A stretch of DNA of 64,000 bases. Origin: Tetrapyrgos nigripes. Lineage: Eukaryota > Basidiomycota > Agaricomycetes > Agaricales > Campanellaceae. Positions 10,985-20,417 of the stretch are shown here, piece by piece; the stretch's first letter is position 1; every line of letters begins with the position of its first letter. Position numbers and translations under genes: made by a program. The notes beneath the pieces were generated by a model, which had not been told where the DNA came from, did no database searches, and worked only from the letters and a program-made list of their open reading frames with translations. The stretch lies in NCBI GenBank assembly GCA_013368315.1, contig JAACJM010000036.1:1-64000 (forward strand). Reading direction: 5' to 3'.

Positions 10985-11970
10985 AGCGGGCATGTCGACG
11001 ACGGTGACTGTGTGCATCATGAGAGACATATCACCATGAACGAGATGTGCTTGGCCCTGTCTCTTGGCCTGTTCATTCTTCCCAGCTTGACCTCCTCGAC
11101 GGAAATGAGCTTTTCTCTTGCCCTTTCCTTTGCCCTTTCCCTTGTTATCTCCGTTAGAGCCACTGGCTCTGTTAGCGCCGCTGCTGCTGCCACTAGGGCG
11201 CTGCTGCTGCTGCTGCTGTTGGAAACTAGGATTACTGTCCTTTCGCTTGACAGCAGAAAGATGGTTGGCATGTGCTTTCCCCTTGAAAGCTCCTTGGCGA
11301 GATTCCCAGATATTGACAATCTCGCTTTGCAGTTCATCAAGATTTTGATTGTCGATTTGAGAGATGGAACATTGAGTATATTGATTGATAAGATACTCAT
11401 ATCTGGGAGGGAGTTTCGATATGATGAACATGACGATGAGGAAATTGGTGACTTTCATAATGGAGGTTTTTGTGGAGTCATCAGCAGAGATACCGGTGGC
11501 ACTAACCCTATTGAAGTGCATGCGAATAAGCTCGACTGCAGCACTAGGATTAGCGTCGTTAGGAATGATGATGGAAGTAGCACGTTTAAAGTCGGTGTAG
11601 ACTGCGGAAACTCCAGGTTTCCCGTAGGTCTTCTTGAGGGTAGTCCAAATTTCTTGGCACTAGTCAAACCAAGTACCTTCTGACGAATGGGAGGAGAAAG
11701 ACGAAGTTTGATAGACCCAATGGCCTTATTGTTCTTCTCGTCCCAGTCGGCCTGTTTCTTTAGAGCCGCCGTGATAGCCTCAGCTTGAGCCGCTGTATCT
11801 TCAGCAGATAGAGGAGAGACGGTACTCACTTCAGCATCACTAGGGCGATCAGAACCAAGGACTGAACTAAGTCCAGTGGCCTGGAGCCAGGAAAGAAGAA
11901 TGTCAGCCCAGATGTTGAAATCAACACCAGCAAAGACAGGTACAGTGGTCATCAAAACGTTGGAAGACAT
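10985..11970 (-). pseudogene. Copia gag, frameshifted
   Basis: The start at 11970 (MSSNVLMTTVPVFAG) reads a typical copia-type N-terminus (VDFNIWADILLSWLQATG) to about 11690. It then loses frame and continues in the frame of 10601-11521 (PPRYEYLINQYTQ, a glutamine run of seven, then a Gly/Lys-rich basic tail). A one-base change near 11660-11690 explains the break. The usual CCHC zinc knuckle is not seen in gag, which makes the nearby Cys/His module notable as a possible replacement (inference). Confidence 0.8.
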
Positions 11971-12271
11971 CTTTGATAAGTTCTGGGGAGGTCAACTGTC
12001 AGCATTTATCCATATGCAGCATAAGAAGGCAGCAATAAATGCGCCATGCGAAAGTGAAGAGAGGCAGCGATGAACGCGCCATGACAGTGACTACTCCCCT
12101 AGATCGTCAACAACTGCAGATGGACATAAGTCCTGCGCTGTTGAACATATCGTCAAGCCATTAAAGGCGACGCAGGCTGCCACAAAGGGCGCCACAGGCT
12201 GCCATGAAGGCGCCATCCAGGTAGTATGCGAAGTCTATGGTTTGCAGCCATTGAAGGCGCTCCCAAGGGCC

Positions 12272-12287
12272 TTTGGGGCCCATAACC
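12272..12287 (-). other. Copia primer-binding site, half-tRNA type
   Basis: Directly inside the 5' LTR the plus strand reads ggggcccataacc. This equals the anticodon stem-loop of eukaryotic initiator tRNA-Met (GGGCCCAUAACC). The transcript therefore pairs with the anticodon half of that tRNA rather than with its 3' CCA end, as established for Drosophila copia, where a cleaved 5' half of initiator tRNA primes. Confidence 0.8.
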
Positions 12288-12638
12288 TGTTAAGCAGGCA
12301 TGGTACGGTCCTGTACACTACTAAACGCAGTGGCAACTACGCTACTTACCTGGGGATAAGTGATAGCTTGTTAGGCTTGTTAGAGGCTTGTAGAGCGATG
12401 TGGGTTAAGTATAAAACTTATTATTTGGAGGACTATCTATGAGTCCTTATATACCTTTGAGGAGGTACAAATACATGTAAACTAATACTAGAGTAACAAT
12501 AAGATTCTATTGTACTTGATAGTACAATGCTGGTTTCATACACTATTGTCGTACTACATTTATTGTTCTATTTATAACTACTACTATTGTTCTACATAGA
12601 TGACATTGATGGCTGCAACTGAATGCGCCAATTCAACA
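12288..12638 (-). repeat. Copia 5' LTR
   Basis: Partner of 5636-5986, with the same ends and length. It is followed on the right by the target duplication aggat (12639-12643). Confidence 0.95.
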
Positions 12639-13159
12639 AGGATTTCTTCAAATTCCTGGCATGGATCAATTGGAGGCTCAAATAGAGCAGGATCATCTAT
12701 GCCATTGTCAGGCTCTGGCTCAGGTTGATATTGAGGCCTTGGTTCAGGAGGTATGGGAGGGTCTTCCTGTGGTTCAATGTGAGCTGTTCCCAGAGCTTGA
12801 CCTCTGCCTCTGCAATGTAAACAATCACAGCTAGTTGAGAGTACCTGATGAGCAGGAATATTTGCAAGCTGGTTGTGAAGGTCAGCTGGCAAATGTTGAA
12901 ACCTATTTGCATAGTTCTAACATACTTTATATAAGAAAGTTGGCTAATATATGAACAGACAAACTTACCTGTCCATCTACCTGCATATCATTGTTCCTGA
13001 TATTAGAAGAGCCAGCAGTTGTAGTTGATGGCCCTGCCAGAGTATTCTTATATAGCAGAGAAATAAAGGATAATCAATTGTTTCACATAAATATTTACAA
13101 TTTTTAAGAAAGCTTACCTGTTGATGGGGTCTTCCACATGCTCTACTTGGGCCTGGCAT
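12639..13159 (-). pseudogene. Spliced gene interrupted by the copia element
   Basis: On the minus strand an ATG at 13159 (MPGPSRACGRPHQQ) is followed by two plausible short introns with gtaag donors and ends at ag, then an open exon with a CxCLHC motif and a Pro/Glu-rich stretch (EPEPDNGIDDP). The copia target duplication cuts this exon at 12639-12643. The sequence resumes at 5635 and reads downward, but an intact frame is not found there, so the gene is dead. The CxxC motif followed by an acidic Pro-rich region recalls the N-terminus of fungal transposase-like proteins, but I cannot name the family. Confidence 0.45.
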
Positions 13160-13218
13160 TTTGGTGACAAATCTCAGATCTGTGCAGCAATGCCCTGAGT
13201 TAGCTGATACTGATGAAC

Positions 13219-13840
13219 TGTTAAGTCCAGGCAGATCCTAGCGTTAGGAAACACGTCAGACCCGAGCGGAAGTCTTATTGGGGTTTTTGGGAAAGGATAA
13301 AGATGAATCCGGGCGGAACCGGTAGTCTCTGAGATCGAAGTATAAGGAAGACATGGAATGGAATCTGTTAGGACAGTACTATGTTGTCTGAAGTCAGATG
13401 AAGTTAGGAGACCAGCTAATTCGATTTTAGACTTAAGCTATCTACTACAAAGTTGCTAGCTTAAGTACTACTTTGGAAACTATCTGAATGAAGAGGAGTA
13501 AGATAGGGATGGTTCAGAAATAAAGGAAAAGCACATGGTGCTATTGGAGATGGATGGAGTACTGCGGAACAAAGTGGAAACAAAGTGGAACGGATTGGAG
13601 ATGAAGTGGAGTAAGTTTGGAGATTAGATACGAGCTATCCAGTAGTTATCCAAAATGAATCACGGGTTCCCGGATGGGATCCGTTTGTGGAGATTAATAG
13701 TGGAGCTCGGATATGAAATCGGAAATGAATGATTGGAAAGTGTTCAGGATGGAAGGGAATAAAGTTCGAAATAAAAGAAAGAGAAGTTCGGAAAACAATC
13801 GGATGCGGTCAGAAAGATGTACAGAGGCATAGATCTTACA
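13219..13840 (-). repeat. 3' LTR of gypsy family B
   Basis: Runs tgttaagtccaggc ... agatcttaca on the plus strand (TG...CA ends, 622 bp). The first 410 bases match 19008-19420 closely. The polypurine tract (plus strand gtatccccctcttagg) lies at 13841-13856. Confidence 0.88.
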
Positions 13841-14057
13841 GTATCCCCCTCTTAGGCCTCGAGCCCTCGAGAGGCATGGAAACGAATAGTAATCAGTCAG
13901 GATGAAGTTGAAAAGACAATAGAAGAAAAAGGAAAATGAACAATGGAATCGGAAACGAATGGAAATGATCGGAATTGTGAATGGTTTCTAAATTAAGTAA
14001 TTGGTAACAAAATGAACGGGAAACAATAAGGATGGTCCGTGCGTGAATTTGAAAATG

Positions 14058-14065
14058 TATAAAAG
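14058..14065 (+). promoter_or_regulatory. TATA box of the antisense gene in element B
   Basis: TATAAAAG lies 46 bases upstream of the ATG at 14111, outside the LTR and pointing opposite to gag-pol. The spacing suits a Pol II core promoter with a short leader. Confidence 0.55.
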
Positions 14066-14110
14066 GGAGAAGTCCTTGGAAGCAGGGCAAAACCAACTTC
14101 ACCGTTATCG

Positions 14111-15129
14111 ATGTCTTCCACCACCTCCTACGTTCCCCTTGACGTCTCCATGCTCCTGACGGAGTATACGACCGAATGGACACCATCCAATGCGAAACCT
14201 CCGGCTCCTGTGCAACCCGAACCTTTGGTGGAGAAAATGATCGATGATAGTATGAGGGTGACGGAAAAGCATCGGGTCCGTCAGGAAAATAAAAATGGTG
14301 TGTGATCTTTTTTGAATTGGGTTTTCCACAGATGCTAACGGAATCGGCTTTAGCTCGACAAGCACATGAAGCTCTGATGGAGGAATACGAGGCTGCGCAG
14401 GAGTTGATGGAGTTGTGGTTGGAGCAGCGGAAAGACACGGAAAAGGCGAAGAAGGAGGAATTGGAGGCTGAGGAGAGGAAACAGCTGGAGGAATGGGCAA
14501 GGAAGGAGAAGGAACAGACGGAATGGGGTCCAGAGGTGGAAATGGAGCATTCCGATGCGGGCCCGTCGGAGAAGGCGAGAGGAAAGAGAAAAGCGAATTC
14601 TGGGCTGAGTAGTCCTCATGCAGCTCGGAAGCGACGTAGGGACGAGGGATCTGGAGATGATGACTCGGAAAGCGAGGAAGAGGTTGAGGTGGAGAAGGGA
14701 GAAGCGTATGCTGAGGTACGTGGTTTTTCCGTTTTTCTACCTTCGGATTGTGACCTTAATTTTCTGTAGCGGTGTTCCCAGTGTACCTGGCTCAGTTTGG
14801 AGTGCACGTCCCAAGGTGGCGGGAAACGTGCTTGCGAGCCCTGCGTGGCATCACGTGTGGGGTGTAGCTTCACCGGTCAGAAGGCCATCATTCCCGACGT
14901 CTCGACCCTTTGTGCCATACAGTTGGCCCAACTTCGTCGCCTCATCCATATGGGGAATGTTCTAGAAGCGATCGCGGAAGCGTCAGATATCCCACTTCCC
15001 AAATTGGAGGATGAGAAGTGGACGGGAATGGAGGCAAGGTTGCTGGACATGCCGGATTCGCTCAGAAAGCCTAAGAAGAAGGGAAAGGGGAAGAAACCAA
15101 GATCAAAGGCAGTGGTAGAGGAAGATTGA
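14111..15129 (+). CDS. Antisense accessory gene of element B: coiled-coil protein with Zn2Cys6-like cluster
   Basis: Three exons are proposed: 14111-14297, 14354-14715 and 14770-15129, joining to 302 codons. Intron 1 (56 nt) starts GTGTGT and has a CTAAC branch site before TTTAG; intron 2 (54 nt) is GTACGT...TGTAG. Both keep the frame. The middle exon is a long Glu/Lys/Arg-rich helix, probably a coiled coil, then basic (KRKA, KRRRDE) and acidic patches. The third exon begins with a cluster spaced C-x2-C-x6-C-x9-C-x2-C-x6-C, fitting the fungal Zn(II)2Cys6 pattern, although the usual basic residues between the second and third Cys are absent (TWLSLE). It ends in a Lys-rich tail (KKKGKGKKPRSK), likely nuclear. 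It lies antisense to pol inside the retrotransposon. Function unknown. Confidence 0.72.
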
Positions 15130-15355
15130 AGAAAGGGACGGATGCGCGCCAGACGCGATGGACACAAACAATTGTATATAGATTTTTTGTAATGGATACT
15201 CGACTGGACCCGGATGGGCAAAAAACTTTCTTGGAACAAATTTTTGAGTGAAGTTAAGATGTGATCGGAGTAAAAGGAAAAAATGAGAAAAAATAGAATA
15301 AATCGAAATTAGTGAAGAGCGCTGGAAGAGACGGAAAACATCGGAAAGATGAGGA

Positions 15356-17509
15356 TTAAGATGAAATTGGAAGAGGACCGGGTTTGTTCAGATTTTTCTG
15401 ATGGTACTCGTCTATAGCTTCTTTGGCTGTAAGCTCATCCATGGGAAGCCAGGAAAATTCTTCGTCAGTGCCTTCGTAACCAGACCACTGTACCAAATAT
15501 AGTAGAGGACATTTCCGACAGCGCCAATCGATTTTCGAGTCTAAGATTTCAGTGATTTCATATTCAAGTTCACCTTCAATCTCAACCAGAGCGGGCGGAT
15601 CTGGAATACAATTCGGAATCGTGTTGGGAACAGCGGGTTCGAGTTGGGACACATGGAAAACTGGATGGATACCACGGAGATAGTCAGGGAGCTTTATGGC
15701 ATAGGAAAGAGAGCTGGGGCGAGAGATAACTTTGAATGGGATGACCAAGGATCGGGGCGGAAGTAAAAGCGTGCTTAAGGTAATCGAAAGATTCCTGGCA
15801 TGCCTGTGTCCATTTCCACTGGATAGCTTTTTGGGTGAGACAGGTTAGGGGTATGACGATATCCGAATAATTGAAGATGAAGCGTCTGTAAAAATTACAG
15901 AAGCCTAGGAAGGATTGTATATCCCGGACCTTCTGAGGAACAGGCCATTCTAGGATAGTTCGGATTTTAGAAGGATCCATTGTTAACCCTTCAGGGGAGA
16001 GAATGTAGCCTAGATACTCCACGGTATCAACGGAAAAGAAGCATTTTTCGGGGTTAACAAAGAGCCCGTGTTCTCGGAGCCGACGGAATACTTCACGAAC
16101 ATGCTTCTGATGATCCTCCTCATTGTCGGAATAGATCAGGACGTCGTCGAGATAGACGATGATGGTAACGTCGAGGAGATCCTTGAGGATGTCGTTGATA
16201 AATCGCTGAAAAGCGGCGGGAGCATTACTGAGACCAAAAGGCATCACTTTCCATTCGAAGGATCTGTAGCGGGTCCGGAAAGCAGTTTTCCATTCATCCC
16301 CTTCGGCGATATGGACCAAGTGGTAAGCGTGATGGAGAACCAACTTGGTATAGATTTTCGCGCGCCGGGGGGTGTCTAAAAGCTCGGAAATAAGTGGAAG
16401 CAGATACCTATCCTTCTTCGTGATGGCATTGAGGCCACGGAAGTCAACGCAAAGCTGAAGCTCTCCGCTTTTCTTCTTCACAAAGAGGACTGGAGCCATG
16501 AAGGGCGAGGATGAAGGTTTGATAAAACCTATAGTCAGATGTTTGTCGATAAATTTCCGTAATTCTCCTAATTCCCTGTCGGATACCGGATAAATCCGGG
16601 CAATCGGCAGAGCTGCACCCTTGACAAGATCAATCTTGAGGTCGTAGGGACGATGCGGAGCCAGTTTATCTGAAAGTCCTTCATCAAACACATCAGAATA
16701 GTCAGCTAAGTATTTGGGAGCCTTTGGAGAAGGTGGGGTTCCCGAATTTGAGGCTTTCGCATGAACCTCAGCATCCAGGGTTAACTGGAGCACCATTGGT
16801 TCGAGCTGATCCTGTTTGCAACAGCAAATGAAAGCTGCTGCTCCGATGATGCTAATGCGGGTGTCGTCAACGGAAGACGCCATTTGCGAGATGGAAGGAT
16901 AGGAATAGATGGGTTCGTACAGCCATGATGATTTAGAACGAATTGGTGGCGTTGAAGCCGGAAGTGGTGTGGAAACCGGAGAACCCGGGTCAGCCTCAGA
17001 GGGCGACACACAGGGTTCAGAGCTCGGGGTAACAGCAACCAGTTTGGGGTCACGGAATTCGATGTTTCCTTTTACCCAGTCAACCGATGGGTTGTAGTGG
17101 GAAAGGAAACTATATCTGAGGACTCCCTTACAAGTTGAGTCGAGATTAGTGACATAAAAGTCAAGAGGAATTTGTTCCCCCTTCGGAAAGTAAACGGAAA
17201 AATGGCATACTTTATTCAGGGTGCAGGGTACGGAACCATCAAGTAAGCGTAGACAAACGGGAGGAATGGAGAAGGTAGGTAGGGAATGTTCAGAAACGTA
17301 CGTAGAGTCGATAAAACAATCTGAAGAACCAGAATCCAAAAGCGACGGAAAAGAAATGGAAAGTTTGTGTTTAGTATATGAAGGAATAGAAAGTGGAAGG
17401 ACTAAGGATTTAATGGAAAGAGCAGCGGCGTTGAGAGTAACCTCCTGATTGGCACGATCCCAGTCAACGCAACTCTGACCTCGTGCTGAGGCATCAGAGT
17501 CGCTGACTA
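15356..17509 (-). pseudogene. Gypsy B pol with RNase H/integrase deletion
   Basis: Read from 17509 downward after a -1 shift from gag. The protease (LLDSGSSDCFIDS) lies near 17335. RT carries KKKSGELQLCVDFRGLN and the catalytic YLDD site (IIVYLDDVLIYS), and the PEKC and FLGFCNFYRRFI motifs follow. The frame then runs into a deletion: at about 15735-15750 the RT-RNase H boundary (FTSAPILGHP) is fused to the integrase tail (FKVISRPSSLSYAIKLPDYLRGIHPVFHVSQLEP), which continues in another frame to a chromodomain (YEITEILDSKIDWRC ... YLVQWSGYEG) ending at 15356. RNase H and the integrase zinc and DDE regions are absent, so this copy could move only with help. Confidence 0.9.
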
Positions 17510-17516
17510 TTTTGGG
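17507..17516 (-). promoter_or_regulatory. Candidate -1 ribosomal frameshift site at the gag-pol junction of B
   Basis: Gag codons read TCC CCA AAA TAG. The heptamer C-CCA-AAA (17510-17516) has the X-XXY-YYZ form and sits directly before the gag stop (17507-17509). Slipping back one base gives CCC AAA ATA GTC, which enters the pol frame. That frame is open from here through the protease to 15684. Confidence 0.6.
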
Positions 17517-18988
17517 GACTGCGTGGAAGCAGTGCCAGTTGCGGAAGTACTACCGGAGAAGGTGCTTTCCGTGTTCACAGCTCGGCTGCGAGCCTCGTTC
17601 ACTGCCTTCTGCTTGTTACAGTCATCCGTCGAATGCTTCCCGCCACAGAACATACAGAGATTGTTCTTTTTGTGGCGGTCCCTTTCGTCCTGGGATAGCT
17701 TTCCGTCTTTCCCGAGCTTGTTGGCCCAGGGTTTCTTCTGGCTGGAAGGGAACGAAGACGATGAGGATGAGTTAGAGTTGGGATTGTAGTTGGAATTGGA
17801 GGAATTTCCGGATTTCCCACCTTTACCAGAGTTTGAGGACTTTCCAGAACCGGAACTGGAACTATTACCTCCCAAGCCTTTCCCCCCGGAATTCCCTTTT
17901 CCCCCGCTCGCTTCTTCCCGTTTCTTCTCAGTTTGGCAACGCCAGTAACGGGAATCGATTCGGAGAACCTGGGATTTGAGATGGGGAAGGTTCTGTTCCT
18001 CGTAGACTAGGGCAAGAGCGTCCTTGATTCGCAGAGCCAAACCCTTTCAGAAAAAGTGTCGCAAGGAATTCTCATCCCAAGCGACCTGCGAAGCAAGTTG
18101 TTGGAACTTGACGCAGTATTTCGTGGCCTGATCGGAATCCTTTATGAATAGGGCCTCCAATCAGTCCTCAGCATCCCCAACCTTGTCGAAAACCCCGAAG
18201 TTGTCCTTCAGCTCCTTGACGAAAATACCAAAGTCAAGGGTCCACGGAGCGGGTTCCTCGGGATCCGGGTTGAGGATTTCCGGCTCAAAGAATTCAAGCG
18301 CGGTGCTGGAGAGATAGGAAAGAGTGAAACTGATTTTTGCGGCATCAGTCATGTATGCCTTGGGACAGTTCTGGAGATTGATCTGGATCTGGATCAGGAA
18401 CGGACAGAGCTTCTTCAGATCCAACCTATCAAAAACGTCGGGTTTCTTCACTTCCGTCTTTTCACTGTGACCAGGTGTAACCTTTCCGATGATCTCGTTG
18501 AAACTTTGGAGGGCGGTAATGAACTGCCTCCTTTCGTTATCATCGTTGTCGGAATCATCAGAACCATCTTCTCCTCCACCACCCTGGTATTGTTCATTGT
18601 TGTCCTTGTCATTTCCCTGACCATACTGCTGGCCTGGTGGAGGACCTCGGCCGTCATCGGGATTGGCGGTTGTACGCGAGGGTCCTGCTCGAGAGGATCC
18701 TTGAGTTTGCTGTTGGACGTATGAATGGCTTTGGGTTTGTGTAAGGGTTGCGGAGTCTCCTGGCTCCAGGCCGTCCCAGCTATCGAGGAATTCCTTGAAC
18801 GGACTCGTGTGGGGTTTGGTTGGGCTCAGATGTGCGAAAATGCTGCCAGAGCGTCTGTGTTGGCAAATTTGAATGTTACAGAAGAGGTTGGAATAATAAG
18901 CGTTTTTGAATGGAGTTACCAGAACCGTAAGGTTCGGTGTCAGGAAAGGAGTTTGTGGTTGAGAACGTTGGGACATTGTAGACAACAA
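17507..18988 (-). pseudogene. Gypsy B gag with two TGA codons
   Basis: One frame runs from 18988 to the stop at 17507, interrupted only by TGA at 18161-18163 and 18047-18049. The N-terminal part is disordered and Gln/Ser/Gly-rich. The capsid-like region includes KKPDVFDRLDLKKLCPFL and DFGIFVKELKDNFG. The C-terminus has a Ser/Gly/Asn-rich linker and a CCHC zinc knuckle (CMFCGGKHSTDDC). Both stops are TGA, consistent with CGA arginine codons changed by C-to-T mutation. Confidence 0.88.
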
Positions 18989-19007
18989 GAGTGGAAGTCT
19001 AAAATAC

Positions 19008-19420
19008 TGTTAAGTCCGGGCGGATCCTAGCATTAGGAAACACGTCGGACTCGAGCGGAAGTCTTATTGGGGTTTTTGGGAAAGGATAAAGATGAATCTG
19101 GGTGGAACCAGTAGTCTCTGAGATCGAAGTATAAGGAAGACATGGAATGGAATCCGTTAGGACGGTACTATGTCGTCTGAAGTCGGATGAAGTTAGGAGA
19201 CCAGCTAATTTGATTTTAGACTTAAGCTATCTACTACAAAGTTGCTAGCTTAAGTACTACTTTGGAAACTATCGGAATGAAGAGGAGTAAGATAGGGATG
19301 GTTCGGAAATAAAGGAAAAGCACATGGTGCTATTGGAGATGGATGGAGTACTGCAGAACAAAGTGGAAACAAAGTGGAACAGATTGGAGATAAAGTGGAG
19401 TAAGTTTGGAGATTAGATAC
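19008..19420 (-). repeat. Truncated 5' LTR of gypsy B
   Basis: Matches 13219-13632 with few differences, then stops abruptly at gattagatac where an oppositely oriented LTR of the same family begins. Confidence 0.85.
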
Positions 19421-20399
19421 TGTAAGATCTATGCACTTTCCTGTACTTTCCTATGGCTTTACGGTACCCTTTTACTTTCCTGTACTTTCCTATGACTTTC
19501 TGGTACAGTCTTACTTTCCAGTTTTTTCCTATGACTTTCCGGTACAGTCTTAGTTTCCATTACTTTCCTATCGCTTTCCGATCTTTTCCCTTTTCCTTAT
19601 TCACACATTCATTTCCGATTTCATATCCGAGCTCCACTATTAATCTCCACAACGGATCCCATCCGGGAACCCGTGATTCATTTCGGATAACTACCGGACA
19701 ACTCGTATCTAATCTCCAAACCTACTCCACTTTGTTTCCACTTCGTTCCGCAGTACTCCATCCATCTCCAATAGCACCATGTGCTTTTCCTTCATTTCCG
19801 ATCCTTTCCTATCTAATTCCTATGCTGTCATGAATCGCTCTCCACCTATGCTCTCCGCCTATTCATTTCCTTTCTATTCTTTTTTCCCTTTACTATCTAC
19901 TTCCCACTCTAACCCCATAAACATCAGATCTATGACTCACATTCTTATCTCCTCCGTTTCCTTTATCTCCATGGACATTCCCACAAATATGCTTCTCTAC
20001 TTGACTCATACTCTTATCTCCTCCGATCCCTTTAACTCCATGGACATTCTCACATATTCACTTCTCTCTTATATATATATCGTAGATCTCGTAGCTAGGT
20101 TCCTCAGTCTGTTCACTTCGTTTCCACTCCGCTCCTAGTACAGGGCAGTGTCGAGCATAGTCAGCTACTCGATCCCTTCTCATCTCTATCATTCTTCCTC
20201 TATCTCTTCTCATTATAACTTGCTGAATCTATCTTGCTCATTGTGTGACTTGGGTGGTTTGCTAAGTGACAATGTTCTTGACATATGCTCTCCGAAGTAG
20301 TACTTAAGCTAGAAAGTTTGTAGTAGATAGCTTAAGTGCAAAATCGACAAAGCTGGTCTCCTATCCTTCCTCAATGGTTTCCTAGAGTTTCCCAGTCTT
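19421..20399 (+). repeat. Inverted LTR of gypsy family B, interrupted
   Basis: Starts tgtaagatctatgc, the exact LTR start of family B, in plus orientation. It continues with sequence complementary to the truncated LTR next door. The U3 part contains four diverged copies of an actttcctatgactttccggtacag-type unit (19433-19590), absent from 13219-13840, so it is a different subfamily. It is split at 19826-20283 by a solo LTR of family A. The right end, near 20399, merges into the end of element C, where the boundary is unclear. Confidence 0.75.
19826..20283 (+). repeat. Solo LTR of gypsy family A with target duplication
   Basis: TGTCATGAATCG ... ATGTTCTTGACA, 458 bp, flanked by tatgc on both sides (19821-19825 and 20284-20288). 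It was left by LTR-LTR recombination after insertion into the family B LTR. Confidence 0.92.
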
Positions 20400-20417
20400 T
20401 CCAACTGAAATCCCTCT

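Larger units (their letters stand above)
5636..12638 (-). mobile_element. Complete Ty1/copia LTR retrotransposon
   Basis: Two LTRs of 351 bp (5636-5986 and 12288-12638), about 98% alike by eye, enclose gag, protease, integrase, reverse transcriptase and RNase H in that order on the minus strand, which is the copia order. The 5-bp duplication aggat occurs at 5631-5635 and 12639-12643, proving a single insertion into older DNA. The primer-binding site matches the anticodon region of initiator tRNA-Met. Pol is silenced by five TGA codons and a frameshift, gag by a frameshift, so this copy is not autonomous now. The near-identical LTRs nevertheless point to fairly recent insertion. Confidence 0.96.
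13219..19420 (-). mobile_element. Gypsy chromovirus B, internally deleted, with antisense accessory gene
   Basis: Minus-strand element with 3' LTR 13219-13840, polypurine tract just inside it, pol remnant 15356-17509, gag 17507-18988 and a truncated 5' LTR 19008-19420. Pol keeps protease, RT and the C-terminal chromodomain, but RNase H and the integrase core are missing. A plus-strand, intron-containing gene occupies 14111-15129 between pol and the 3' LTR. The 5' LTR stops at the same internal point as base 13632 of the other LTR and abuts an inverted LTR, so no target duplication can be checked on the right. Confidence 0.9.

Noticed and set aside
11195..11222. CTG/CAG repeat as a microsatellite of interest
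   Set aside because: It simply encodes the glutamine run in copia gag.
11012..11683. 223-codon plus-strand ORF opposite copia gag
   Set aside because: Mirror of gag with leucine runs created by the complementary glutamine and Gly/Lys repeats; no domain.
16068..16379. Plus-strand ORF of 103 codons in gypsy B
   Set aside because: Antisense shadow of the reverse transcriptase; no start context, and it lies within well-supported minus-strand coding.
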